A DNA stretch of 25,503 nt from CAZMRQ01 sp964568795 (GTDB lineage: Bacteria; Pseudomonadota; Gammaproteobacteria; Comchoanobacterales; Comchoanobacteraceae): assembly GCA_964568795.1 (NCBI GenBank), contig CAZMRQ010000020.1:1-25503 (forward strand), written 5' to 3'. Shown here piece by piece: positions 7,919 through 15,308 of the stretch (position 1 is the stretch's first letter; the number at the start of each line of letters is the position of its first letter). The notes beneath the pieces are model-generated. The model was not told the origin of the DNA. It saw only the letters and a list, made by a program, of their open reading frames with translations, and searched no databases. The position numbers and the translations under genes are program-made.

Positions 7919-9001
7919 ATGCCTGATTACCCAAAAAACCTCACTGATTTTATAAGATTTTGCCAGAATACAGACAACATCACTGAGGTCTCAACGGAAG
8001 GTCTCTGCTGTGGAACTTTCTGTGTGAGCGCCCTTTTAGTAGAGAGAATTATTGCTGGAACAATTGACAAACGCCATTTAGACAGCATATTACAACTCAT
8101 CAACAAAAAATATCAAATGAGTCTAACTGCACCTGAGCTTATTAGTGCAGCGAAACAACTCAGCACATTTGATGATAGAGCATACTTCCTACGTGATCCA
8201 TTACTCCAATGGCTACAAGATGCTAAAAACATAGATCTACAAGACGGAAATTCTCTGACCCCTAATCAAGTTGCTTTCTATGGTCAAGAATTTGGCTTTG
8301 AAGTATATAACATCATACCACCCAAGCATATAAATGACCCTATAGTGGAAGCTGTCCATCAGATTGAACTTGTAAGACCACAGGGTGAGGATGATAGCGC
8401 TCTAACATCCCTAAACGGTATTAACCCGAATGATCTCTTCATGGTTTATAAAGCACCCAGTGCCGCCGATGCTGCCATTGATGCTGTTGGGCACTTCAAT
8501 CGTCTACTCCTTAATAATGAAAATCAACGCCAGGAATACGCGCATCTTGCTCGTGTAGTATTAAGTCAAATAGCACAAAATGGAAGAACCACTCTGAATA
8601 AAATTGATAGTAACAATGTCATAGGGTCTGTGAAAGCACTGCTCACCACTGCCCAGCAAGAGTATCAGCCAAAAAAAGATCTCGCCGATGAAATCAGAAG
8701 CAAACTGGATACAACTGAAGATGAGATTAACCCTGAGATCAAAACAAAAATTAATGCTTACCTTGATAATTTTGAATTTGACGGCCTGGCGAAGTACCTG
8801 AAAAGCAATAAAGAAAATGTCACTAAGATCATTGCCCATGCATTTATGCAAATTATTAAATTAATCAAACACTTCTACGACAAGTATTTATTAGGCCAGT
8901 CTACCACTGACCCCGATTATTCTCTCTTTAAACCACCAAGTAAGTTAGAGCAGCGCCTAATAGACTGTATCAATAATCCACAGCGTCTGCGTCGGCAGTA
9001 A
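7919..9001 (+). CDS. Uncharacterised protein; possible papain/OTU-like cysteine protease fold, effector candidate
   Basis: A 360-residue soluble protein that I do not recognise as a family member. It has a strong AAAGGAGGA ribosome binding site at 7902-7910 and its own consensus promoter. Near the N-terminus, GLCCGTFCVSALL (residues 29-40) places small and Cys residues ahead of a helix. About 160 residues later, a hydrophobic strand (DLFMVYKAP) is followed by GHFNRLL (191-197). This Cys-helix then strand-His-Phe-Asn order resembles OTU-type deubiquitinases and other papain-fold proteases, where Cys and His form the dyad (C30 or C31 with H192). The rest, to residue 360, is helical and polar. 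This functional reading is inference from motif order only. There is no signal peptide or membrane segment. Its stop codon directly abuts the convergent ClC gene. Confidence 0.6.
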   Translation: MPDYPKNLTDFIRFCQNTDNITEVSTEGLCCGTFCVSALLVERIIAGTIDKRHLDSILQLINKKYQMSLTAPELISAAKQLSTFDDRAYFLRDPLLQWLQDAKNIDLQDGNSLTPNQVAFYGQEFGFEVYNIIPPKHINDPIVEAVHQIELVRPQGEDDSALTSLNGINPNDLFMVYKAPSAADAAIDAVGHFNRLLLNNENQRQEYAHLARVVLSQIAQNGRTTLNKIDSNNVIGSVKALLTTAQQEYQPKKDLADEIRSKLDTTEDEINPEIKTKINAYLDNFEFDGLAKYLKSNKENVTKIIAHAFMQIIKLIKHFYDKYLLGQSTTDPDYSLFKPPSKLEQRLIDCINNPQRLRRQ

Positions 9002-10348
9002 TCATTCCACTGAACGGTCATACCTCAGTTTTGCATACATAGACTCACCGTCCACCTCATGCCCATGCAGAATTATGCTTGCAAGAGCTTGATATATTGG
9101 CTTTTTACAGATGCATCTTGAGACAGAAAATGCTGTCGCACTAGTCAACGCACACGGCAAAGCCAACTGAGTTTGCCCTGTCATCTCAAGAACAATAACA
9201 AAACAGGTGATGGGTGATTGCACGACTCCTGAGAAATAAGCAATCATGGCTAAAATCATCACTGTGTTTATAGACAAATCTGGACTCCACACAGCCAAGA
9301 CAGCATGGCATGACTGACCCATAGCCGCTCCCACAGCTAAAGCTGGGTCGAAGAGACCACCCGGAACCAAACTCACCAATGAGACAAAGCTCGCTGCTGC
9401 TTTAGCAAGTGGGTACCATAAAGGATAGTGATGCCCAGCAGTTAACATAGTTGAAGCTTCATGAAAGCCACTGCCTAAGGAAAGACCCTTCGTTAAGAAA
9501 GACAACAGGGACAATATGACACCCGCAGACACACCACAGAGAATATAGCGTCCAGAATATTTAAAAGTCAGTGATTCAACCGTCTTCACGACTAATGCAG
9601 CAAAGCCACCACCCAAAGCGCCACAAAAAACTGCAATAATAGGCAGGACCCACCAATCTTTCCAATCAAAACTAGCAGGGATGTTGCCATAAAAAAGGTA
9701 ATTTCCCAACCACAGAACTCCCACAACACATGCCAGAACAACACTGCGAATGACACATGATAAATTTTGCTTATCAAGTGCTGTGCCGATCTCTTCAAAT
9801 GCAAAAATCATGCCCGCTATAGGCGCATTAAACGCCGCAGCAATGCCTGCTCCACCACCGGCAATAATAAAGCCACGTTTTTCAAGCCATGGCGGACATT
9901 TCACCATGCTTGTTGTCATAATCATCAAACACGCCGCCACATGCACTGACGGCCCTTCTCGACCTACAGTCGCGCCCGAGATAATTATTAGAAGCAATAT
10001 TAAAATCTTTCCAAAAGCAATTTTCAAAGACAGCAACTTGTCTTTCGTACTGCTAGATGTCACCCACAAAGCAGCAATGGCTTGAGGAATCCCTGTCCCC
10101 CCAGCACCGGGGAAATATCTATTTTGCAACATCAGTGCCACTGGAAAAGTCAGTAAAAGCTGGAAACTTACAACGATCAATACAGACTGCTCACCCCAGT
10201 TTTCTGTCAGCCAGTGGTGCCACATAGACCTGATTAATTCGAACTCATAGAACAGCAATGCGACTAACCCTGCAACTATGGCCAAAGCCGATGAAAGAAC
10301 AACGGCCACTGAACCGCCATCTATCTTGCTAGCAATGTGTTGAAACAT
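9002..10348 (-). CDS. ClC-family chloride/proton antiporter
   Basis: A 448-residue multi-pass membrane protein of the voltage-gated chloride channel superfamily. The three anion-path motifs are visible: GTGIP (84-88), GREGP (129-133, with gating Glu E131) and GGLFDP in the second half. The helix AAFNAPIAGMIFAFEE carries the paired Glu (185-186) equivalent to E. coli E202/E203, so the internal proton glutamate is kept and coupled H+/Cl- exchange is expected rather than a plain channel. E. coli ClcA (473) uses this exchange in extreme acid resistance, a plausible need in an acidified vacuole. There are no C-terminal CBS domains. It is transcribed alone, convergent with the gene at 7919 and divergent from rpsO; the ribosome binding site is weak. 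Confidence 0.93.
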   Translation of the reverse strand: MFQHIASKIDGGSVAVVLSSALAIVAGLVALLFYEFELIRSMWHHWLTENWGEQSVLIVVSFQLLLTFPVALMLQNRYFPGAGGTGIPQAIAALWVTSSSTKDKLLSLKIAFGKILILLLIIISGATVGREGPSVHVAACLMIMTTSMVKCPPWLEKRGFIIAGGGAGIAAAFNAPIAGMIFAFEEIGTALDKQNLSCVIRSVVLACVVGVLWLGNYLFYGNIPASFDWKDWWVLPIIAVFCGALGGGFAALVVKTVESLTFKYSGRYILCGVSAGVILSLLSFLTKGLSLGSGFHEASTMLTAGHHYPLWYPLAKAAASFVSLVSLVPGGLFDPALAVGAAMGQSCHAVLAVWSPDLSINTVMILAMIAYFSGVVQSPITCFVIVLEMTGQTQLALPCALTSATAFSVSRCICKKPIYQALASIILHGHEVDGESMYAKLRYDRSVE

Positions 10349-10463
10349 ACATTAAATCCATCTAATCTGAAAGTTATATTACCTGTACCGGATGAAGATT
10401 ACAATGACCTCACATAACAATGAACTGAAGTAGATAATGGTTATATAAAAGTAGATAAAAGAC

Positions 10464-10492
10464 TTGTCTTTCGCTGCCTTAGCATATATATT
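10464..10492 (+). promoter_or_regulatory. Sigma-70-like promoter of rpsO
   Basis: TTGTCT (10464-10469), a 17-nt spacer and TATATT (10487-10492) lie just upstream of rpsO. The predicted start near 10499 leaves a leader of only about 20 nt, apparently too short for the folded S15 autoregulatory leader of E. coli. Confidence 0.5.
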
Positions 10493-10518
10493 GGGCTTAT
10501 TTAATAAGAGGTAAAGAA

Positions 10519-10803
10519 GTGGCACTTGCAAAAAACGAAGTAGAAGCAATTGTAAACAAATTCGGCCAAGGGGCCCAAGATACTGGCGCAACAGAAGTCC
10601 AGATAGCGTTATTCACAGCTGACATCAAGAAACTCATTGGGCATTTAAAAGAAAACCCAAAAGACTTCCACACACAACGTGGCCTTCTTAGGAAAGTCAA
10701 AAACAGAGAGAAATTTCTCAATTATTTATTTCGTAAAGACAGAGATAGCTATAAGCATGTCATCAAAGAACTAAGCATCAGAGACAAAAGGAAAGCATCA
10801 TGA
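10519..10803 (+). CDS. rpsO: 30S ribosomal protein S15
   Basis: A 94-residue S15, the early 16S-binding protein of the 30S platform. DTGATEVQIALFT near residues 21-33 and the RGLLRKVKNREKFLNYL helix (about 54-70) are characteristic. It begins with GTG at 10519, with AAGAGGT 7 nt upstream. The C-terminus has a few extra residues (IRDKRKAS) compared with the 89-residue E. coli protein; their codons run into the start of pnp, giving an ATGA overlap at 10800-10803. Confidence 0.97.
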   Translation: MALAKNEVEAIVNKFGQGAQDTGATEVQIALFTADIKKLIGHLKENPKDFHTQRGLLRKVKNREKFLNYLFRKDRDSYKHVIKELSIRDKRKAS

Positions 10804-12881
10804 AAGAATTAACAACACAAATACCGCTAGGTCAAGAATCTATTGAGCTAAGCATCAATTACATCGCAAAACTGACTGAATCAAGCGTTCTAGTCACACA
10901 AGGTGAGACTAAGATACTTGTCACGATAGCACACGTGCCACAAAAAGAAAAACGCGATTTCTTCCCACTGTCAGTCCACTATGTTGAGAAACACTATGCT
11001 ACAGCAAAAATACCAGGTGGATTCACCCGGCGTGAAGCACGTCCTTCAGACCGTGAAGTCCTGACATCCCGTCTCATTGACCGTTCAATAAGACCTCTTT
11101 TCCCTGATAGTTTCTCTGAAGAAGTACAAATCATCTGTACTGTCATGTCGCTTAACCCGCAACACCAACCAGATATACTCTCAATTATTGGTACATCTGC
11201 AGCTTTAAATTTATCAAGTCTTCCATTTAATAATGTCTTGGCCGCTATCCGTGTCAGTGAAGGGACTGATGGATTTATTAGCAACCACCCACCCCTTGAA
11301 AACAACAACCTCGATTTAGTAGTGGCTGGGCTTAAGGACAGCATCATGATGGTCGAAGCAGGTGCTCAAGAATACACTGAAAATCAAATGGGCGATGCAC
11401 TTGAATATGCCCAAGAACAATTACGCCCTACAATTGAATCACTTGAATCATGGGTCAAAGAACATGCTCAAGAAAAAATTCAAGTCACAGAACCCGATCA
11501 CAGCTCTGCTTTTTCCTGGGTCCAAGAAAATCATCAAAGCGCTCTAAATGATGCACTTAAAATTGAAGCAAAGGCTGCCAGAGATGAGGCTATCAGCTCC
11601 ATCAAAGCCAGTGTACTTGAAAGTTTATCTACACAAGAACAATTCAATGACCATGCAGAATCATTTGAAGAAATTATTCAAAACTTTGTACGTCATAACA
11701 TGCGTCACATGATTATCAGCCAAGACCGACGTGTCGATGGCCGTGATTCTAAGACTGTTCGACCTATCACCATAGACACTGACTTCTTCACACCTGGGTA
11801 TGGCCCACATGGTGGCGTCGTATTCACGCGCGGTGAAACACAAGCAATCGTAACGACTACACTAGGCTCAGAACGCGATGCACAACTCCTTGACCTCACT
11901 GTTGGTGAGAGCAAACAACGGTTTATGCTGCACTACAACTTCCCTCCATTCTGTGTTGGTGAAACAGGCATGCTAGCAACAAAACGCCGTGAAATTGGTC
12001 ATGGGTGCCTTGCAAGGAAAGCGCTTCTGCCTATGCTTCCAAATGACGACAGTTTCCCCTATACCATACGTATTGTCTCTGAAATCACTGAATCCAATGG
12101 TTCAAGCTCTATGGCAACAACATGCGGCGCTTCTCTGTCACTCATGCTTGCTGGTGTGCCACTGAGAAAACCCATTGCTGGTGTTGCACTTGGTCTTATC
12201 AAAGAAGCCGACCAGTGTGTTGTCCTCACTGACATCCTTGGAATGGAAGACTTCCTCGGTGACATGGACTTTAAAGTAGCTGGTTCAGACACAGGAATCA
12301 CTGCCTTGCAAATGGATATAAAAATAAAAGGCATATCCACCGAAATACTGAAGAAAGCCCTGCATCAAGCAAAAGAAGGCCGATTGCATATCTTGGGACT
12401 CATGAATGAAGCTGTTCCTGCAAGCAAAGACCTTGCCATACATGCACCACAAATGCGTACTCTGACAATCAATCCTGCTAAAATTAAGGACGTGATTGGC
12501 AAAGGCGGCTCTGTCATCAAAAGCATCTGTGAAACATATGATGTCACTATCGATATCACAGACGATGGAGCAGTGAAAGTGTTCGGGCAGTCTCGCACTT
12601 CTTTGCAAGAGGCTATTGATCATATCCTAAACATCACTAAAGATATTGAGGTCGGTGATATTATGGTTGGCAAGATCGTCAAGATCATGGAATTTGGTGC
12701 TTTCATTAACCTGAAGCCTGGCAAAGATGGTTTCTTACACATCTCTGAGATCAAGAAAGAACGCGTTGAAAACATCAATGATGAACTTGAGCAAGGGCAA
12801 ACCGTCACAGCCAAGGTCGTTAATATTGATCAGCAGAATCGCATCAAACTCACAATGAAAGATGTTGAAAATATTCAATAA
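10800..12881 (+). CDS. pnp: Polyribonucleotide nucleotidyltransferase (PNPase)
   Basis: A 693-residue trimeric 3'-5' phosphorolytic exoribonuclease of mRNA decay. Domains: first RNase PH core (about 1-210, with the FFPLSVHYVEK and GGFTRREARPSDRE region), an all-helical linker (about 220-300), second RNase PH core (about 310-545, with SSMATTCGASLSLML and the catalytic GDMDFKVAGSDTG segment), KH domain (about 555-610, DVIGKGGSVIKSI) and S1 domain (about 618-690, GKIVKIMEFGAFI). All parts are intact. Its ATG overlaps the rpsO stop. E. coli instead has an intergenic RNase III hairpin used for PNPase autoregulation, and there is no room for one here. A membrane protein gene follows 5 nt downstream. 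Confidence 0.98.
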   Translation: MKELTTQIPLGQESIELSINYIAKLTESSVLVTQGETKILVTIAHVPQKEKRDFFPLSVHYVEKHYATAKIPGGFTRREARPSDREVLTSRLIDRSIRPLFPDSFSEEVQIICTVMSLNPQHQPDILSIIGTSAALNLSSLPFNNVLAAIRVSEGTDGFISNHPPLENNNLDLVVAGLKDSIMMVEAGAQEYTENQMGDALEYAQEQLRPTIESLESWVKEHAQEKIQVTEPDHSSAFSWVQENHQSALNDALKIEAKAARDEAISSIKASVLESLSTQEQFNDHAESFEEIIQNFVRHNMRHMIISQDRRVDGRDSKTVRPITIDTDFFTPGYGPHGGVVFTRGETQAIVTTTLGSERDAQLLDLTVGESKQRFMLHYNFPPFCVGETGMLATKRREIGHGCLARKALLPMLPNDDSFPYTIRIVSEITESNGSSSMATTCGASLSLMLAGVPLRKPIAGVALGLIKEADQCVVLTDILGMEDFLGDMDFKVAGSDTGITALQMDIKIKGISTEILKKALHQAKEGRLHILGLMNEAVPASKDLAIHAPQMRTLTINPAKIKDVIGKGGSVIKSICETYDVTIDITDDGAVKVFGQSRTSLQEAIDHILNITKDIEVGDIMVGKIVKIMEFGAFINLKPGKDGFLHISEIKKERVENINDELEQGQTVTAKVVNIDQQNRIKLTMKDVENIQ

Positions 12882-12886
12882 GTCAA

Positions 12887-13954
12887 ATGTGTCAATTGCG
12901 TCGTAAGTCTAAGGTCAGTGAGTTTTTCCAAGGACTTGCGCGTTTTGCTGTCACCTCTTTTTCAAAGATACTCAAGCTAGGTCCGCATCCAATTGTCAGG
13001 CATGTACTGTCTACACTCATCGGAACTACTTTCTTTATTCAGCCTACCCCTGCAACTTTAGCACTGCTCACTACTTTCTGCATAGTTCTTGCACAACTGC
13101 TCCAACTGATCACAACTAAGCTGCGTTTTAACCCTGACTCCATAGACACTGTAGACCAATCTTTTTCTCCAGAGAACAAACAGATCGGTCTCATACGTTA
13201 CTTACACGTCAATTACGAAAAATATAAAAAACAAGACGTGTGGTATTTCCTACAAGCACAAATGATGAGTGATTTCATGGCCTGGTGGCAAATTTGCCAG
13301 CAGATTCTAGTGGCTTATTTAAGTGCTATCAACCCACTTATGACACAAGTTTGTCTAATAGTAATCATTGTTAGCGCCCTAGTCATGACTCAAAAAACAC
13401 GGAATTCATTCTACGAAGATGCCTTTAATAGCCAACATTCTCTCATTAACAAGCTCAATGCGCGCATATCAGCCACTCACCCGCAAGTCCAACCTATTAA
13501 CCCAGTTTCAGCATATGAGCACCTCATTTTCACTATTTCACATTTAATAATCCAATTTACAGCCCTGAACCTCCGTACGGTGACCACACTACTGAAGCCT
13601 GTCTTTTTTTACTGCATATCCGCCAGCACATCTCCTGTTGCTATTGGCATCCTTGCGCTTGGCTGTTTTTTTGCCTTTAATAAAAATTTTCTATACAAAC
13701 TAGCTCAAGGAATTATTTCCCTGATATGCGGTGTTGCCACTACCGCTACAGCAATGCATCTCATCCATCACCACTTACTTATGGCAACTAATTTACTTAA
13801 GTACAATAGTTTACTATTTTTCGCTATTCCTGCACTTCGTGCAGCAGCTATCGTTTCAGGTTACTGCTACAGCCGCAGCTACTATCAATATTTAAGGCGA
13901 AGCTCCGTTTTAGCTGATATTGCTAAGCAGCTACCCACTAGCCAAGCAACTTGA
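12887..13954 (+). CDS. Uncharacterised multi-pass inner membrane protein
   Basis: A 355-residue protein I cannot assign. It has a basic N-terminus and about six hydrophobic segments: two around 38-76, one at 139-167, one at 236-265, one at 272-295 and one at 307-327. Long polar stretches lie at 80-130 and 170-210. No transporter signature, signal peptide or catalytic motif is apparent. It starts 5 nt after the pnp stop without a clear ribosome binding site, so it is probably co-transcribed and perhaps translationally coupled. ybaB follows 40 nt downstream. Given the IcmF-like gene further along the same run, a secretion-linked role is possible but unsupported by sequence. Confidence 0.8.
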   Translation: MCQLRRKSKVSEFFQGLARFAVTSFSKILKLGPHPIVRHVLSTLIGTTFFIQPTPATLALLTTFCIVLAQLLQLITTKLRFNPDSIDTVDQSFSPENKQIGLIRYLHVNYEKYKKQDVWYFLQAQMMSDFMAWWQICQQILVAYLSAINPLMTQVCLIVIIVSALVMTQKTRNSFYEDAFNSQHSLINKLNARISATHPQVQPINPVSAYEHLIFTISHLIIQFTALNLRTVTTLLKPVFFYCISASTSPVAIGILALGCFFAFNKNFLYKLAQGIISLICGVATTATAMHLIHHHLLMATNLLKYNSLLFFAIPALRAAAIVSGYCYSRSYYQYLRRSSVLADIAKQLPTSQAT

Positions 13955-13994
13955 AATAAGCTAAAATGTCCACACTTTTATAAAGGGGTAACAG

Positions 13995-14315
13995 ATGAGT
14001 CAATCAAAAACAGAAGCCGTACTTGAAACCGCCAACCGTCTTCATGAGACTATGCAAAAAGCTCAACAAGAAATGGAAGTGAAACACTACCATGGCTCAG
14101 CCCATGGGATAGACATCACGCTTAATGGGCGTTACGAAATAGTCTCATTGCATGTCTCTGAGCAACTGCGTCAGCAACCACCACCGGAAATGTCCCATTC
14201 AATCCAATCTGCTTTCCATCAAGCATTGTCAAATATAAGAGAAGCTGCAACATCTCAGCTGACTGAGTTATCTAAGCAATTCTCAAACCAACTATCAGAC
14301 ACTTCATCCTCATGA
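13995..14315 (+). CDS. ybaB: YbaB/EbfC family nucleoid-associated protein
   Basis: A 106-residue small DNA-binding protein of the YbaB family, which forms dimers with tweezer-like helices. Seen here: an N-terminal helix with TMQKAQQEME, the strand region with GIDITLNGRYEIVSLHVS (the family's V.VTING pattern), and a C-terminal helix (SAFHQALSNIREAA). It lacks the usual Gly/Met-rich tail and ends in Ser/Asp instead. AAAGGGG sits upstream of the ATG. Its stop overlaps the recR start (ATGA, 14312-14315); the ybaB-recR pair is conserved widely, though dnaX, the usual upstream partner, is absent. Confidence 0.9.
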   Translation: MSQSKTEAVLETANRLHETMQKAQQEMEVKHYHGSAHGIDITLNGRYEIVSLHVSEQLRQQPPPEMSHSIQSAFHQALSNIREAATSQLTELSKQFSNQLSDTSSS

Positions 14316-14923
14316 ACCCGCTAAAAAAACTTATTGATCAGTTACAAATCCTACCTGGTGTTGGACTGAGAACAGCACAAAAATACGCTGTTCATTTGCT
14401 AGAAAAAAAAAGCAAACAAGGCATTCAACTAGGCGAAACTATCACTGAAACATTAGCACAAATCTGTTACTGCCCTCAGTGCCACTTCTTTAGTGGGAAT
14501 CAAAAAAGTCTTTGCGAGCATTGCTCAAACAACCATAGAAACCACCATCAAGTGTTAGTTCTTCATCATGCCCTTGATGTTTTTCAAATAGAGAAAATAC
14601 AAGCATACAATGGCATATACCACGTCTTGGGAGGACAGCTATCGCCCATAGACCGCATAGGCCCTGAACACTTAACCGTTGACAAACTATTCCATCGACT
14701 TTCACAGGGACAAGTGAAAGAAATTATCATGGGGACCAATGCCACCATTCAAGGTGAGGCCACTGCACATTACATTGCACAAAAATCAAAAAAAATATGC
14801 CCTACTATCCATATCACCCGTCTGGCATCTGGGGTTCCTCTGGGAAGTGAACTCGAATATATCGATGCCCACACATTATCCTACGCACTTGGAGAGAGAC
14901 AGTCGTATGAACACTGTGACTGA
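14312..14923 (+). CDS. recR: Recombination mediator RecR
   Basis: A 203-residue RecR, which with RecO (and RecF) loads RecA on SSB-coated gaps. It has an N-terminal helix-hairpin-helix (LQILPGVGLRTAQKYA, 11-26), a zinc finger with C54-x2-C57 and C68-x2-C71, a Toprim domain (about 80-175) and the C-terminal segment ASGVPLGSELEYID. The start of the Toprim domain is unusual: the family's conserved VVE-S-P-A-D reads VLHHALD (83-89), so the conserved Glu is His (H85) and the Pro is lost. Other Toprim landmarks (VLGGQLSPIDRIGP, GTNATIQGEATA) are intact. It overlaps ybaB by 4 nt and the next gene by 17 nt. Confidence 0.95.
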   Translation: MNPLKKLIDQLQILPGVGLRTAQKYAVHLLEKKSKQGIQLGETITETLAQICYCPQCHFFSGNQKSLCEHCSNNHRNHHQVLVLHHALDVFQIEKIQAYNGIYHVLGGQLSPIDRIGPEHLTVDKLFHRLSQGQVKEIIMGTNATIQGEATAHYIAQKSKKICPTIHITRLASGVPLGSELEYIDAHTLSYALGERQSYEHCD

Positions 14924-15308
14924 GCATCAATTGCTTCAACAGCTTGGCAGGTGCACAAGCATGACTAAATGGTTGGTTTTTCATTCAAAATTAATTGTGA
15001 TGGGCCAACAAATAGAGCATAATAGAAAAACAAGTCAAATATATCTGCAGCTGATTGCATCACATTGCCATCACCCTCAACCAACTAAAGAGATCCTCTA
15101 TATTGTTCAAGACTATCTTTGGAACCAGCTCTCTAGCTCTGCGCAACAAGAGAGCTCTTGGATGCAATGGTGGAATTCTAGGCAAAGTTTGCCACCAGGG
15201 AGAAGTCACGAAATGATCGAAAATCTTCAACGCATATCACCTATGGCCTACCGCATCGTATCTCTTTATCAAGCACAAAGCAGTCAGGTTGAATTATGCA
15301 ACAGTTAA
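14907..15308 (+). CDS. Small protein, possibly a shortened IcmH/DotU-like partner of IcmF
   Basis: A 133-residue soluble protein. The start at 14907 (MNTVTEHQLL) has GGAGAG about 10 nt upstream; the frame is open further back, but that part lies inside recR. It sits directly before the icmF-like gene, where icmH/dotU-type genes commonly pair with icmF, and overlaps it by 13 nt. The segment TKEILYIVQDYLWNQL followed by WMQWW loosely matches the helix of DotU/TssL proteins that reads RYxLCALLDExxL then W. Against this, DotU proteins are around 200-260 residues and end in a transmembrane helix; here there is none. I regard it as either a strongly reduced DotU cytoplasmic domain or an unrelated protein. 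Confidence 0.55.
   Translation: MNTVTEHQLLQQLGRCTSMTKWLVFHSKLIVMGQQIEHNRKTSQIYLQLIASHCHHPQPTKEILYIVQDYLWNQLSSSAQQESSWMQWWNSRQSLPPGRSHEMIENLQRISPMAYRIVSLYQAQSSQVELCNS

Noticed and set aside
14739..14906. N-terminal extension of the 133-residue gene inside recR
   Set aside because: These 56 codons are fully within recR in another frame; the ATG at 14907 has a ribosome binding site and suits the overlap style of neighbours.
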